From contig CBKZAG010000001.1 of assembly GCA_966692625.1 (NCBI GenBank), positions 1-64,000 on the forward strand: a stretch of 64,000 nt of DNA. Reading direction: 5' to 3'. The notes below the pieces were generated by a model. It made no database searches, was not told the DNA's origin, and saw only the letters and a list, made by a program, of their open reading frames with translations. The translations under genes and the position numbers were made by a program. Below, in pieces: positions 1 to 6,619 of this stretch. The DNA is from CAMLOF01 sp966692625. Its GTDB lineage: Bacteria > Pseudomonadota > Gammaproteobacteria > Burkholderiales > Burkholderiaceae_C. Each line of letters begins with the position of its first letter. Positions within the stretch are counted from its first letter, which is position 1.

Positions 1-2
1 AC

Positions 3-773
3 GAGTTCGTCACCTTCGACATGGACGGCAAGCGCATGGGCGGCAAGGCCGACCGCAACGGCTTCTTCTACGTCATCGACGCCGAGAATGGCAAGTTGCA
101 GAACGCCTTCCCCTTCGTCAAGAAGATCACCTGGGCCACCGACATCGACCTCAAGACCGGCCGGCCCAACTTTGTGGCAGACAACCGCCCGGGCGACCCG
201 ACCGCTAGCGGCGACGGCAAGAAGGGCAATGTGGTGTTCTCGGCCCCCAGCTTCCTGGGCGGCAAGAACCAGATGCCCATGGCCTACAGCCCGAAGACGG
301 GGCTGTTCTACGTGCCGTCCAACGAATGGGGCATGGAGATCTGGAACGAGCCGATCACCTACAAGAAGGGCGCCGCCTACCTGGGCGCGGGCTTCACCAT
401 CAAGCCGCTGAACGACGACTACATTGGCGCGTTGCGCGCGGTCAACCCCAAGACCGGCAAGATCGAATGGGAAGTAAAGAACAGCGCGCCGCTGTGGGGC
501 GGGGTGCTGACCACGGACGATCTGGTGTTCTGGGGCACGCCTGAAGGCTACCTCAAGGCCGCCAACGCCAAGACGGGCAAGGTCGTCTGGCAGTTCCAGA
601 CTGGCTCCGGCATTGTGGCGCCCCCCATCACCTGGAAGCAGGACGGCGAGCAGTACGTGAGCGTGGTTTCCGGCTGGGGCGGCGCCGTGCCGCTGTGGGG
701 CGGTGAAGTGGCCAAGAAGGTCAACTTCCTGGAGCAGGGCGGCTCCGTCTGGACATTCAAACTCGTGAAGTAA
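3..773 (+). CDS. PQQ-dependent alcohol dehydrogenase, C-terminal part (5' end outside window)
   Basis: The reading frame is open from the first bases, so only about 257 C-terminal residues of what is normally a protein of roughly 600 are present. Visible are the tryptophan-docking blades of a quinoprotein propeller: repeated A-x-TGK-x-x-W strands and the C-terminal stretch WGTPEGYLKAANAKTGK followed by GSGIVAPPITW and VSGWGG. The family oxidises primary alcohols in the periplasm using PQQ with Ca2+ or a lanthanide. The metal-selecting residues lie outside the window, so ExaA/PedE type cannot be told from XoxF/PedH type. The next gene is a cytochrome c and a pqq operon follows, which fits. Confidence 0.9.
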   Translation, partial: EFVTFDMDGKRMGGKADRNGFFYVIDAENGKLQNAFPFVKKITWATDIDLKTGRPNFVADNRPGDPTASGDGKKGNVVFSAPSFLGGKNQMPMAYSPKTGLFYVPSNEWGMEIWNEPITYKKGAAYLGAGFTIKPLNDDYIGALRAVNPKTGKIEWEVKNSAPLWGGVLTTDDLVFWGTPEGYLKAANAKTGKVVWQFQTGSGIVAPPITWKQDGEQYVSVVSGWGGAVPLWGGEVAKKVNFLEQGGSVWTFKLVK

Positions 774-846
774 GCCACCGCGCCCGGTGGCTTTTGCCGG
801 GCCGTCCCCAGGGTTGGCATTTGGCCTGCGGGACGGCCCTTTTTTT
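774..846 (+). terminator. Tandem Rho-independent terminator after the alcohol dehydrogenase
   Basis: Two hairpins follow the stop codon. The first pairs GCCACC (774-779) with GGTGGC (786-791) and is followed by four T. The second pairs GGGCCGTCCC (799-808) with GGGACGGCCC (830-839) and runs directly into seven T (840-846). The second is a textbook intrinsic terminator and separates the dehydrogenase transcript from the cytochrome gene. Confidence 0.85.
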
Positions 847-871
847 CATAGCCTTATTCGACATACCTCCC

Positions 872-1180
872 ATGAAATCCGCCAGCCTTCTCCTCTTTGC
901 CGCCCTTGCAGCGCCGGCCTTCGCCACCGACATGGCAGCCCTGGCCAAGGCGTCGGGCTGTTATTCGTGCCATTCCCCCACCGAGAAGATCGTGGGCCCG
1001 GCGTTTTCTTCGGTGGCCGAAAAATACCGGGGCGACAAGGACGCGGCCGCCAGCCTGGTTCAGTCGATCCAGTACGGCTCCAAAGGCAAGTGGGGCCGCG
1101 TGCCGATGCCTGCGCACCCCAGCCTGTCGGCCCAGGAGCTGCAGGCGCTGGCGGGGTGGGTGCTCAGCACCAAGCCTTGA
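872..1180 (+). CDS. Small periplasmic cytochrome c (c551/c8-like)
   Basis: The product has 102 residues: an N-terminal signal peptide ending in APAFA (about residues 1-18) and a mature domain of about 84 residues. The haem attachment motif is C30-Y-S-C33-H34, and M79 in the GRVPMPAH segment is the likely sixth ligand. ATG at 872 is chosen because it starts the signal peptide; longer in-frame starts would place charged or polar sequence ahead of it and lie inside the terminator. It follows the alcohol dehydrogenase, so it is a plausible electron acceptor for the quinoprotein. That pairing is inferred from position. Confidence 0.88.
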   Translation: MKSASLLLFAALAAPAFATDMAALAKASGCYSCHSPTEKIVGPAFSSVAEKYRGDKDAAASLVQSIQYGSKGKWGRVPMPAHPSLSAQELQALAGWVLSTKP

Positions 1181-1196
1181 GAGGGGATGGGCTGGC

Positions 1197-2345
1197 TCAG
1201 CCAGCCCGATGCAGATGCAGCGACTCGTTGTCGCTGCGGAACAGAATGGGCTTGTGCCGGTTGCGGGGGGCGTCCCGCACGATCTTGACGATCTTCTCGT
1301 GGTGGGGCGATTTGGAACAGACCGGGTCGGCGTTGCTCGCGTCACCCGTCAGCATGAAAGCCTGGCAGCGGCAGCCGCCGTGGTCCTTGTGGCGGTCATC
1401 GCAACTGCGGCAGGGCGGCCTCATCCAGGCGTCGCCCCTGTAGGCGTTGAAAGCCTGGCTGCGTTGCCAGATGTCGGCCACCGATGTGGTCTTTACGCTC
1501 GGCAGCGCCAGGCCGGGCAGGTCGCGCGCGTTGTGGCAAGGCATGGCCACGCCGTCGGGCGCCACCGACAGGAACACCGACCCCCAGCCGTTCATGCAGT
1601 CCTTGGGGCGTTCCTCAAAATAATCGGGCACCACGAACAGCACCCGGCAGTCGGTGCGTCCAGCCTGGGCCTGTTCTTCGCGGAAGCGCGTCACTTCGGC
1701 CTCAGCGGCCTGCAGTTCTTCGCGGGTGGGCATGAGGTGGTCGCGGTTGACCCAGGCCCAGCCGTAGTACTGCGTGTTGGCCAGTTCCAGGTATTCGGCC
1801 TGCAGGGCCACCGCCATGTCGATGATCTTGCGCACGTGCGGCAGGTTGTGCCGGTGCAGCACGCAGTTCATCACCATTGGCCAGTCGTGTTCCTTGATCA
1901 GCCTGGCCACGCGCTGCTTCAGCTCGAACGTGCGCGTGTGGCTGAGGAAGTCGTTGAGTTCCCGCGTGGAATCCTGGAACGAGAGCTGCACGTGGTCCAA
2001 CCCTGCGTCCTTCAGCGCCCTGGCGCGCTCGGCCGTCAGGCCCACCCCCGAGGTGATGAGGTTGGTGTAGTAGCCCATGTCGTGTGCGGCCTGAACCAGC
2101 TCGACCAGGTCGTCGCGCAAAAGCGGCTCGCCACCGGAAAAACCGATCTGCGCGGCGCCCAGCGCGCGGGCCTGGCGCATCACGTCCACCCACTGCGCGG
2201 TGGTCAGCTCGTCCTTGATGCGCGTGTAGTTCGTGGGGTTGTAGCAGAACACACAATGCAGCGGGCAGCGGTAGGTCAGCTCGGCCAGCAGCCACAGCGG
2301 CGGCCCGGGTGGAGCCACGGGGGTTTCTTCAGATGATCCAGCCAC
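1197..2345 (-). CDS. pqqE: PqqA peptide cyclase PqqE (radical SAM)
   Basis: The 382-residue radical SAM enzyme forms the carbon-carbon cross-link between Glu and Tyr of PqqA, the first committed step of PQQ synthesis. The [4Fe-4S]-SAM motif is C27-PLH-C31-VF-C34, followed by the SGGEPLLR segment typical of the fold. A C-terminal SPASM region carries further cysteines (CMNGWGS, CHNARD, CRSCDDRHKDHGGCRC). The length matches the family. Its start overlaps the end of pqqD by 17 bases, so the two are translationally coupled. It is the last gene of the minus-strand pqqABCDE set. Confidence 0.97.
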   Translation of the reverse strand: MAGSSEETPVAPPGPPLWLLAELTYRCPLHCVFCYNPTNYTRIKDELTTAQWVDVMRQARALGAAQIGFSGGEPLLRDDLVELVQAAHDMGYYTNLITSGVGLTAERARALKDAGLDHVQLSFQDSTRELNDFLSHTRTFELKQRVARLIKEHDWPMVMNCVLHRHNLPHVRKIIDMAVALQAEYLELANTQYYGWAWVNRDHLMPTREELQAAEAEVTRFREEQAQAGRTDCRVLFVVPDYFEERPKDCMNGWGSVFLSVAPDGVAMPCHNARDLPGLALPSVKTTSVADIWQRSQAFNAYRGDAWMRPPCRSCDDRHKDHGGCRCQAFMLTGDASNADPVCSKSPHHEKIVKIVRDAPRNRHKPILFRSDNESLHLHRAG

Positions 2346-2604
2346 GGCGTTGTCCCTCGCTCAGCAATGCACGCACGTCAGATTCAATGCCCTGGACCGA
2401 GAATGCCTGCTCCAGCTCCGCAACGATGCTGGCGATGGGCCGTTGCCCGTCGCAGCGGCGCAGTATCTCTGCAGCGCTGGGGTTGAGCTGCACCATTCCT
2501 TCAGGGTAGAGCAGCACCCAGCGGTCCTGCGCGGGTTCGAACTGCAGGCGGAACCTGCGGCTCAACGCCGGGCAGGCGGGCAGGGCGGCAGCGGTGTCGC
2601 TCAT
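2329..2604 (-). CDS. pqqD: PQQ biosynthesis chaperone PqqD
   Basis: This 91-residue protein is the peptide chaperone that presents PqqA to PqqE (RiPP recognition element fold). The recognisable stretch is RFRLQFEPAQDRWVLLYPEG followed by LNPSAAEILRRCDG, the standard PqqD pattern. The start codon overlaps the pqqC stop as ATGA, and the end overlaps pqqE by 17 bases. PqqD is an independent protein here, not fused to PqqC or PqqE as in some species. Confidence 0.96.
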   Translation of the reverse strand: MSDTAAALPACPALSRRFRLQFEPAQDRWVLLYPEGMVQLNPSAAEILRRCDGQRPIASIVAELEQAFSVQGIESDVRALLSEGQRRGWII

Positions 2605-3332
2605 TGGCAGGCCTTTTCGATCGCGTCCAGCATGGTCCACAAGACGTCCAGCTTGAACTGCAGAATGTCCAGCGCCCGTTGCTGCCCTTCCCAGGTGGTG
2701 AAGTGGTCCAGCGTCACGGCCAGGCCGTGTTCCACGTCGCGGCTGGCCAGCGGTATGCGGCTGCGGAAGTAGGCCAGCCCTTCGGGTTCGATCCACGGGT
2801 AGTGCGTGGGCCAGGTGGCCAGCCGGTCCTTGTGGATCTGCGGCGCGAACATCTCGGTCAAAGACGAGCAGACGGCCTCCTGCCACGGCGCCTGGGCAGC
2901 GAAGTTCACGTAGGCGTCGCACGCAAAGCGCACCGCTGGCGCCACGCCCTTGAGCGACCACAGTTCTTCACGGGGAATGCCCACGGCCTCGCCCAGGCGC
3001 GTCCAGGCCTCGATGCCGCCGCAGGCCGACCCTTGGTAGTCACCGTAGCCGTCGTGGTCCAGAATCCGCTCGATCCACAGGCGGCGGTGGGCACGGTCGC
3101 TCATGTTGGCCAGAATGGCGGCGTCCTTGCGCGGAATGCAGATCTGGTAGTAGAAACGGTTGGCCACCCAGCAGCGAATCTCGTCTGGCGTGCAACCACC
3201 GCTGTTCATGCGAACGTTGAACGGGTGGTGGATGTGGTACGCGCGGCCCTTGGCGCGCAACTGTGCCTCGAACTCCTGGCGGCTCCACACGGATTGCCGG
3301 GGCAGGGGGGGGTGAACTTGTGCAATGTCCAT
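2601..3332 (-). CDS. pqqC: Pyrroloquinoline-quinone synthase PqqC
   Basis: The 243-residue all-helical, cofactor-free oxidase carries out the final ring closure and eight-electron oxidation that yields PQQ. The usual PqqC landmarks are visible: an N-terminal GRAYHIHHPFNVRM segment, RIPLA, and the IDHD-like block around ILDHDGYGDYQGSACGG that holds active-site residues. It lies 15 bases after pqqB and overlaps pqqD by four bases, so it sits in the middle of one operon. Confidence 0.97.
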   Translation of the reverse strand: MDIAQVHPPLPRQSVWSRQEFEAQLRAKGRAYHIHHPFNVRMNSGGCTPDEIRCWVANRFYYQICIPRKDAAILANMSDRAHRRLWIERILDHDGYGDYQGSACGGIEAWTRLGEAVGIPREELWSLKGVAPAVRFACDAYVNFAAQAPWQEAVCSSLTEMFAPQIHKDRLATWPTHYPWIEPEGLAYFRSRIPLASRDVEHGLAVTLDHFTTWEGQQRALDILQFKLDVLWTMLDAIEKACQ

Positions 3333-3347
3333 GTTGTCTCCTCGCCT

Positions 3348-4265
3348 TCAGAATGCAAGCTCCATGCCGTCGAAGGCCACTTCAATGCCGTGCTGCGCCA
3401 GTTCCTCACGCTGCGGCGAGTCGTCGCGCAGAATGGGGTTGGTGTTGTTGATGTGGATGAGCACCTTGCGCACGGTGGCGGGCAGGCGGTCCAGCTGTTC
3501 GATCATGCCGCCCGGGCCGCTTTGCGGCAGGTGGCCCATGTCCAGTGCCGTTTTCTGTGAAATGCCGAGCGCCTTCATCTCGTCGTTGTGCCAGCAGGTG
3601 CCGTCCACCAGCACCAGTTCGCAGCCACTCATCAGCTCGATCAGTCGCTCATCGACCTCGGCCAGCCCGGGGGCGTAAAACGCCTTGGCCCCGGTCTGCG
3701 GGTCGGTCACGGTCAACCCGATGTTGTCGCCCGGGCGCGGCTGCCCGCGGAACGGCGAATAGGGCGGCGGCTTGGAGCTGAGCGCCACCGTTTCAAGCCG
3801 CATGCCTGGCACCTGCGGCACTTCAAATGCAGCACCCTCGACGCGCAAGGGCCGCACCTGTGTGCCACAGTAATGCGCGAGGATGCTCCTGATCGGGAAA
3901 CCGCCGCCAATGTCGGAAAGCACTTCCGGCGTGGCCAGCAAAGGCAGTGGTGTGCCGCGCTCGCGCAGCATCAGCAGGCCCGTCACGTGGTCTATCTGCG
4001 CGTCCATCAGCAGCACGGCGGCAATGCCGCTGTCACGCAAGGCGCGCGCGGGTTGCAGCTCCGGCGTGCGGGCAATCTGGGTGAGGATGTCCGGCGAAGC
4101 ATTGACCAATAGCCAGTCAGTGCGGTTGGCACTGACCGCGATGGACGACTGCGTGCGTGCACTCGCCCGGATGCTGCCTTGGCGCACACCTGCGCAGTTC
4201 GGGCAATTGCAGTTCCATTGCGGGAAGCCACCGCCGGCGGCCGAACCCAGGACCTTGATCAGCAT
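3348..4265 (-). CDS. pqqB: PQQ biosynthesis protein PqqB (metallo-hydrolase fold hydroxylase)
   Basis: The product has 305 residues and begins MLIKVLGSAAGGGFPQWNCN, the classic PqqB N-terminus, with a CNCPNC cysteine cluster that binds structural zinc. The metallo-beta-lactamase fold motif has the AQIDHVTGLL form normal for PqqB. The family acts as a dioxygenase on the cross-linked di-amino acid intermediate. ATG at 4265 is chosen because it matches the family N-terminus and has a GAGGAGAGGA ribosome binding site. An in-frame start eight codons upstream would cover that site. Confidence 0.96.
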   Translation of the reverse strand: MLIKVLGSAAGGGFPQWNCNCPNCAGVRQGSIRASARTQSSIAVSANRTDWLLVNASPDILTQIARTPELQPARALRDSGIAAVLLMDAQIDHVTGLLMLRERGTPLPLLATPEVLSDIGGGFPIRSILAHYCGTQVRPLRVEGAAFEVPQVPGMRLETVALSSKPPPYSPFRGQPRPGDNIGLTVTDPQTGAKAFYAPGLAEVDERLIELMSGCELVLVDGTCWHNDEMKALGISQKTALDMGHLPQSGPGGMIEQLDRLPATVRKVLIHINNTNPILRDDSPQREELAQHGIEVAFDGMELAF

Positions 4266-4286
4266 GGGAGTCCTCTCCTCAAAAGA

Positions 4287-4319
4287 CAAGGCGCGCGCAA
4301 AGGGGTTGCGGGCGCCTTG
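4287..4319 (-). other. Stem-loop between pqqA and pqqB
   Basis: CAAGGCGC (4287-4294) pairs with GCGCCTTG (4312-4319). An inner stem CGCAA (4296-4300) pairs with TTGCG (4306-4310) around a short G-rich loop. There is no T tract after it on the minus strand, so it looks like an mRNA-stabilising or partially terminating hairpin. Such structures let the short precursor gene be expressed more strongly than the enzymes behind it. A 12-base perfect palindrome ACCCCTAGGGGT (4337-4348) lies just upstream and touches the pqqA stop codon. Confidence 0.6.
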
Positions 4320-4347
4320 CGATGGGGGTTGAAATCACCCCTAGGGG

Positions 4348-4422
4348 TCAGCGGTTGGCGATGTACATCGTGATTTCAAAGCCAAAGCGCAGATCGGTGA
4401 AGCTCGGGGTCGTCCATTGCAT
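4348..4422 (-). CDS. pqqA: PQQ precursor peptide PqqA
   Basis: This 24-residue gene encodes the peptide MQWTTPSFTDLRFGFEITMY plus IANR. The conserved E16-x3-Y20 pair supplies the glutamate and tyrosine that become PQQ. An AGGAGA ribosome binding site lies just upstream of the ATG. It is the first gene of the minus-strand pqq operon, 82 bases ahead of pqqB. Many automatic annotations miss it because of its size. Confidence 0.96.
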   Translation of the reverse strand: MQWTTPSFTDLRFGFEITMYIANR

Positions 4423-4511
4423 GACTGTGTCTCCTGTGGAAAATGGGTTGGCACGAAAACTGACTGTGGACACCGCTTCAACGTCTTTTCGCCTCAACGC
4501 TGCCCACGCCC

Positions 4512-5621
4512 ATGTTCCGCAAGATTGGTGCCAACAACCAAGCCCCCCTGGGCATACCCGAACGCTGGCCGCAACCCACGCGTGCAGGGGTGCTGCATGT
4601 GAATGGCCACCGGCTGGCTTGGCGCTGGTGCGGCCCGGCCCACGCGGAACACGTGTGGCTGGTGCTGCACGGCGGGCCGGGCAGCGGCTCGCACCCAGGT
4701 TTGCTGGCGCCGCTGACCATGCCAGGTTGCGCGGTGGTGGTGATGGACCAGCGGGGCAGCGGCGCCAGCCGCCCCAGGGGCCACCAGCAGGGGCAGCGCA
4801 TGGCAGCGCTGGTGGACGATCTGGAACGCCTGCGCTCGCACCTGGGCATAGACCGCTGGGCGGTACTGGCAGGGTCCTGGGGTGGCACCTTGGCCCTGGC
4901 CTACGCGGCCCGGCACGCCAACCGGCTGGAGCGCGTGGTTTTGCGCGGCACCTTCCTGCTGCGCCGCCAAGACGTGTGGAACGTGCTGCAGCCACACACG
5001 GGCAGGCGGGCAGGGCGCGCCTGGCCACCAGGCTGGCCGCGCGCGTCCGTGACGACGCTGCCTGCGTTGTTCAAATCGGTGACACGGTTGCTACATTCTG
5101 GAACACTGTGTCACGCCACGCTCGCGGTGTTGCGGGCTTGGCAAGCCTGCGAGACATGGGCGGTGATGCACGGCGCGAAGCGCGCCTTGGTGGATGCCAT
5201 GGCCCGCCAGGAACACACCTTGGCTGCCGAATGCCGAGCCAACCTGGCCAGCATGCAGCGCCAGGAGAGGCGCTTGCAGGCCCGCCGAGGTGCCGCCCCG
5301 GCACCTGCTGACCGCGCGCTCTGGCAGAAATTCCGCGTTCAGGCGCAACTGTTGCGCTGCCGCGCCGGTGTGGCGCCAGGCTCGCTGGCCGCGGCCTTGC
5401 CTGCGCTGGCGCGCGCGCTGGTGCCCGTGGATTGGGTGCACGGCCGTTTTGACGCCGTGTGCTCGGCAGACGGGCCCAGGCAGTGGCACCTGCGGCTCAG
5501 CCATCTGCCGGGAGGAAAGTCTTGCTGGCACTGGGCTGCGGCGGGGCATCTGGCGTCCGAGCCCGGCATGCAGCAGCGCTTGCGCGCCGTGTGCAGCCAA
5601 CCCGGGGGAGGGCAGATTTGA
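4512..5621 (+). CDS. Alpha/beta hydrolase, proline iminopeptidase-like (S33)
   Basis: The product is a 369-residue hydrolase of the prolyl aminopeptidase family. HGGPG at residues 53-57 forms the oxyanion hole, DQRGSG follows at 79-84, and the nucleophile elbow is G-S122-W-G-G. The probable acid lies in HGRFDAVC and the catalytic histidine in AAGHLAS near the C-terminus. The middle cap is arginine- and alanine-rich and less conserved. It diverges from pqqA across 89 bases and overlaps the next gene by four bases. The pqq operon lacks pqqF, so a role in trimming PqqA is possible but is inference only. A general aminopeptidase is the alternative. Confidence 0.8.
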   Translation: MFRKIGANNQAPLGIPERWPQPTRAGVLHVNGHRLAWRWCGPAHAEHVWLVLHGGPGSGSHPGLLAPLTMPGCAVVVMDQRGSGASRPRGHQQGQRMAALVDDLERLRSHLGIDRWAVLAGSWGGTLALAYAARHANRLERVVLRGTFLLRRQDVWNVLQPHTGRRAGRAWPPGWPRASVTTLPALFKSVTRLLHSGTLCHATLAVLRAWQACETWAVMHGAKRALVDAMARQEHTLAAECRANLASMQRQERRLQARRGAAPAPADRALWQKFRVQAQLLRCRAGVAPGSLAAALPALARALVPVDWVHGRFDAVCSADGPRQWHLRLSHLPGGKSCWHWAAAGHLASEPGMQQRLRAVCSQPGGGQI

Positions 5622-6619
5622 AGCGTTTTTTGCCATGGGCGCTGTTCTGCTTACTGTTGTGGCAGGCCACTGCCCACGCGTGCCAGTGGCCTGGGCCGGG
5701 TGGCTGGCAGACGCTGGCCACTGGCGTGCATGTGTGGGCACCGGAACCGCAAGAAGTCACCACAGCCAACGGCGGGCGCGTCATGCCCGTCACCGTCATT
5801 GAAGACGGTGGCGAGGCCTGGGTAATCGACCCCGGCCCCAGCCTGCGCGCAGGCCAGCAACTGCTGCTGTGGGTCGCCTGCCGTTGGGGTGCACGGGTGC
5901 GGGCCGTTTTCAACACCCACGCCCATGCCGAAAACGTGCTGGCCAACGCGGCCTTCGCCGAGGCGCAGCAACGCGGCGAACTGCACATCCATGCCACGGC
6001 GGGCACGGCTCAAGTCATGGCCCGCCGCTGCCAGGCCTGCCTGGAAGACTTGCACGCTCACGCGGGCGACGAGGCCATGGCAGGCACAAACATCGTTCTG
6101 CCAGACCGCACCCTGCGCCCTGGTGACCAGTTCACCCTGGGGCGGCACACACTGGTGGTGGGCCCCAGTTGGGCCGCACACAGCGCCGATGACGTGCTGC
6201 TGTGGCACCCGGCGCACCGCATTGCCTGGGTGGGGGGCATGGCCTACCAGAACCGCTTGCCCGAACTGGCCCAGGGCAGCCTGCGTGGATGGCTGGCCGC
6301 ATTGCGCGAGTTGCGCGCCTGGGCTCCAAGCTGGGTCGTGGGCACGTCGGTCAGCACCGCCACAGATGGCGGCGGCGTGGCTGCATCATTGCAACAAACA
6401 GAGTCTTACCTGCTGGACCTGCAAGCCGCCGTGCTCCAGGCCATGGAGACAGGCGGGCAGGGCGCCCTTGCCGAACGCATCAGTCTGCCCGCCTATGCCG
6501 GCTGGACCGGTTACGCCAGCCGTCAAGGGTTCAATGCGCAGCGCGCATGGCGCGAACTGGAGCCACTCTGGATGGACGGGGCACTGGCCCGTCAGCCCCA
6601 CACATCGGCTGGCAACTGA
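5618..6619 (+). CDS. Quinoprotein-associated metallo-beta-lactamase-fold protein with degenerate metal site
   Basis: The product has 333 residues with an N-terminal signal peptide (about residues 1-21, ending TAHA). The start is TTG at 5618, overlapping the previous stop as TTGA, behind a GGGGGAGGG ribosome binding site. The layout matches the quinoprotein relay system zinc metallohydrolases that accompany PQQ dehydrogenases. The expected H-x-H-x-D-H motif is H101-A-H103-A-E105-N106. H188 is kept, but the bridging Asp of a WAGD motif is Gly (WVGG, G207), and the last His is absent where VVGTSVS stands. It is therefore probably not a zinc hydrolase. It ends inside the convergent regulator gene by 28 bases. 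Confidence 0.78.
   Translation: MKRFLPWALFCLLLWQATAHACQWPGPGGWQTLATGVHVWAPEPQEVTTANGGRVMPVTVIEDGGEAWVIDPGPSLRAGQQLLLWVACRWGARVRAVFNTHAHAENVLANAAFAEAQQRGELHIHATAGTAQVMARRCQACLEDLHAHAGDEAMAGTNIVLPDRTLRPGDQFTLGRHTLVVGPSWAAHSADDVLLWHPAHRIAWVGGMAYQNRLPELAQGSLRGWLAALRELRAWAPSWVVGTSVSTATDGGGVAASLQQTESYLLDLQAAVLQAMETGGQGALAERISLPAYAGWTGYASRQGFNAQRAWRELEPLWMDGALARQPHTSAGN

Noticed and set aside
815..830. TGGCATTTGGCCTGCG with GG and GC at the right spacing before the small cytochrome c gene
   Set aside because: It lies in the loop and right arm of a strong terminator, and its -12 half matches poorly. Most likely coincidence.
897..2336. Long plus-strand open frame of 479 codons over pqqE
   Set aside because: It lies opposite a clear radical SAM gene in GC-rich DNA. 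Its translation has no recognisable motif and a biased composition.
4449..4464. A TGGCACG word resembling a -24 element before the S33 peptidase gene
   Set aside because: The -12 part reads CTGAC, without the invariant GC, so it is not a credible sigma-54 promoter.
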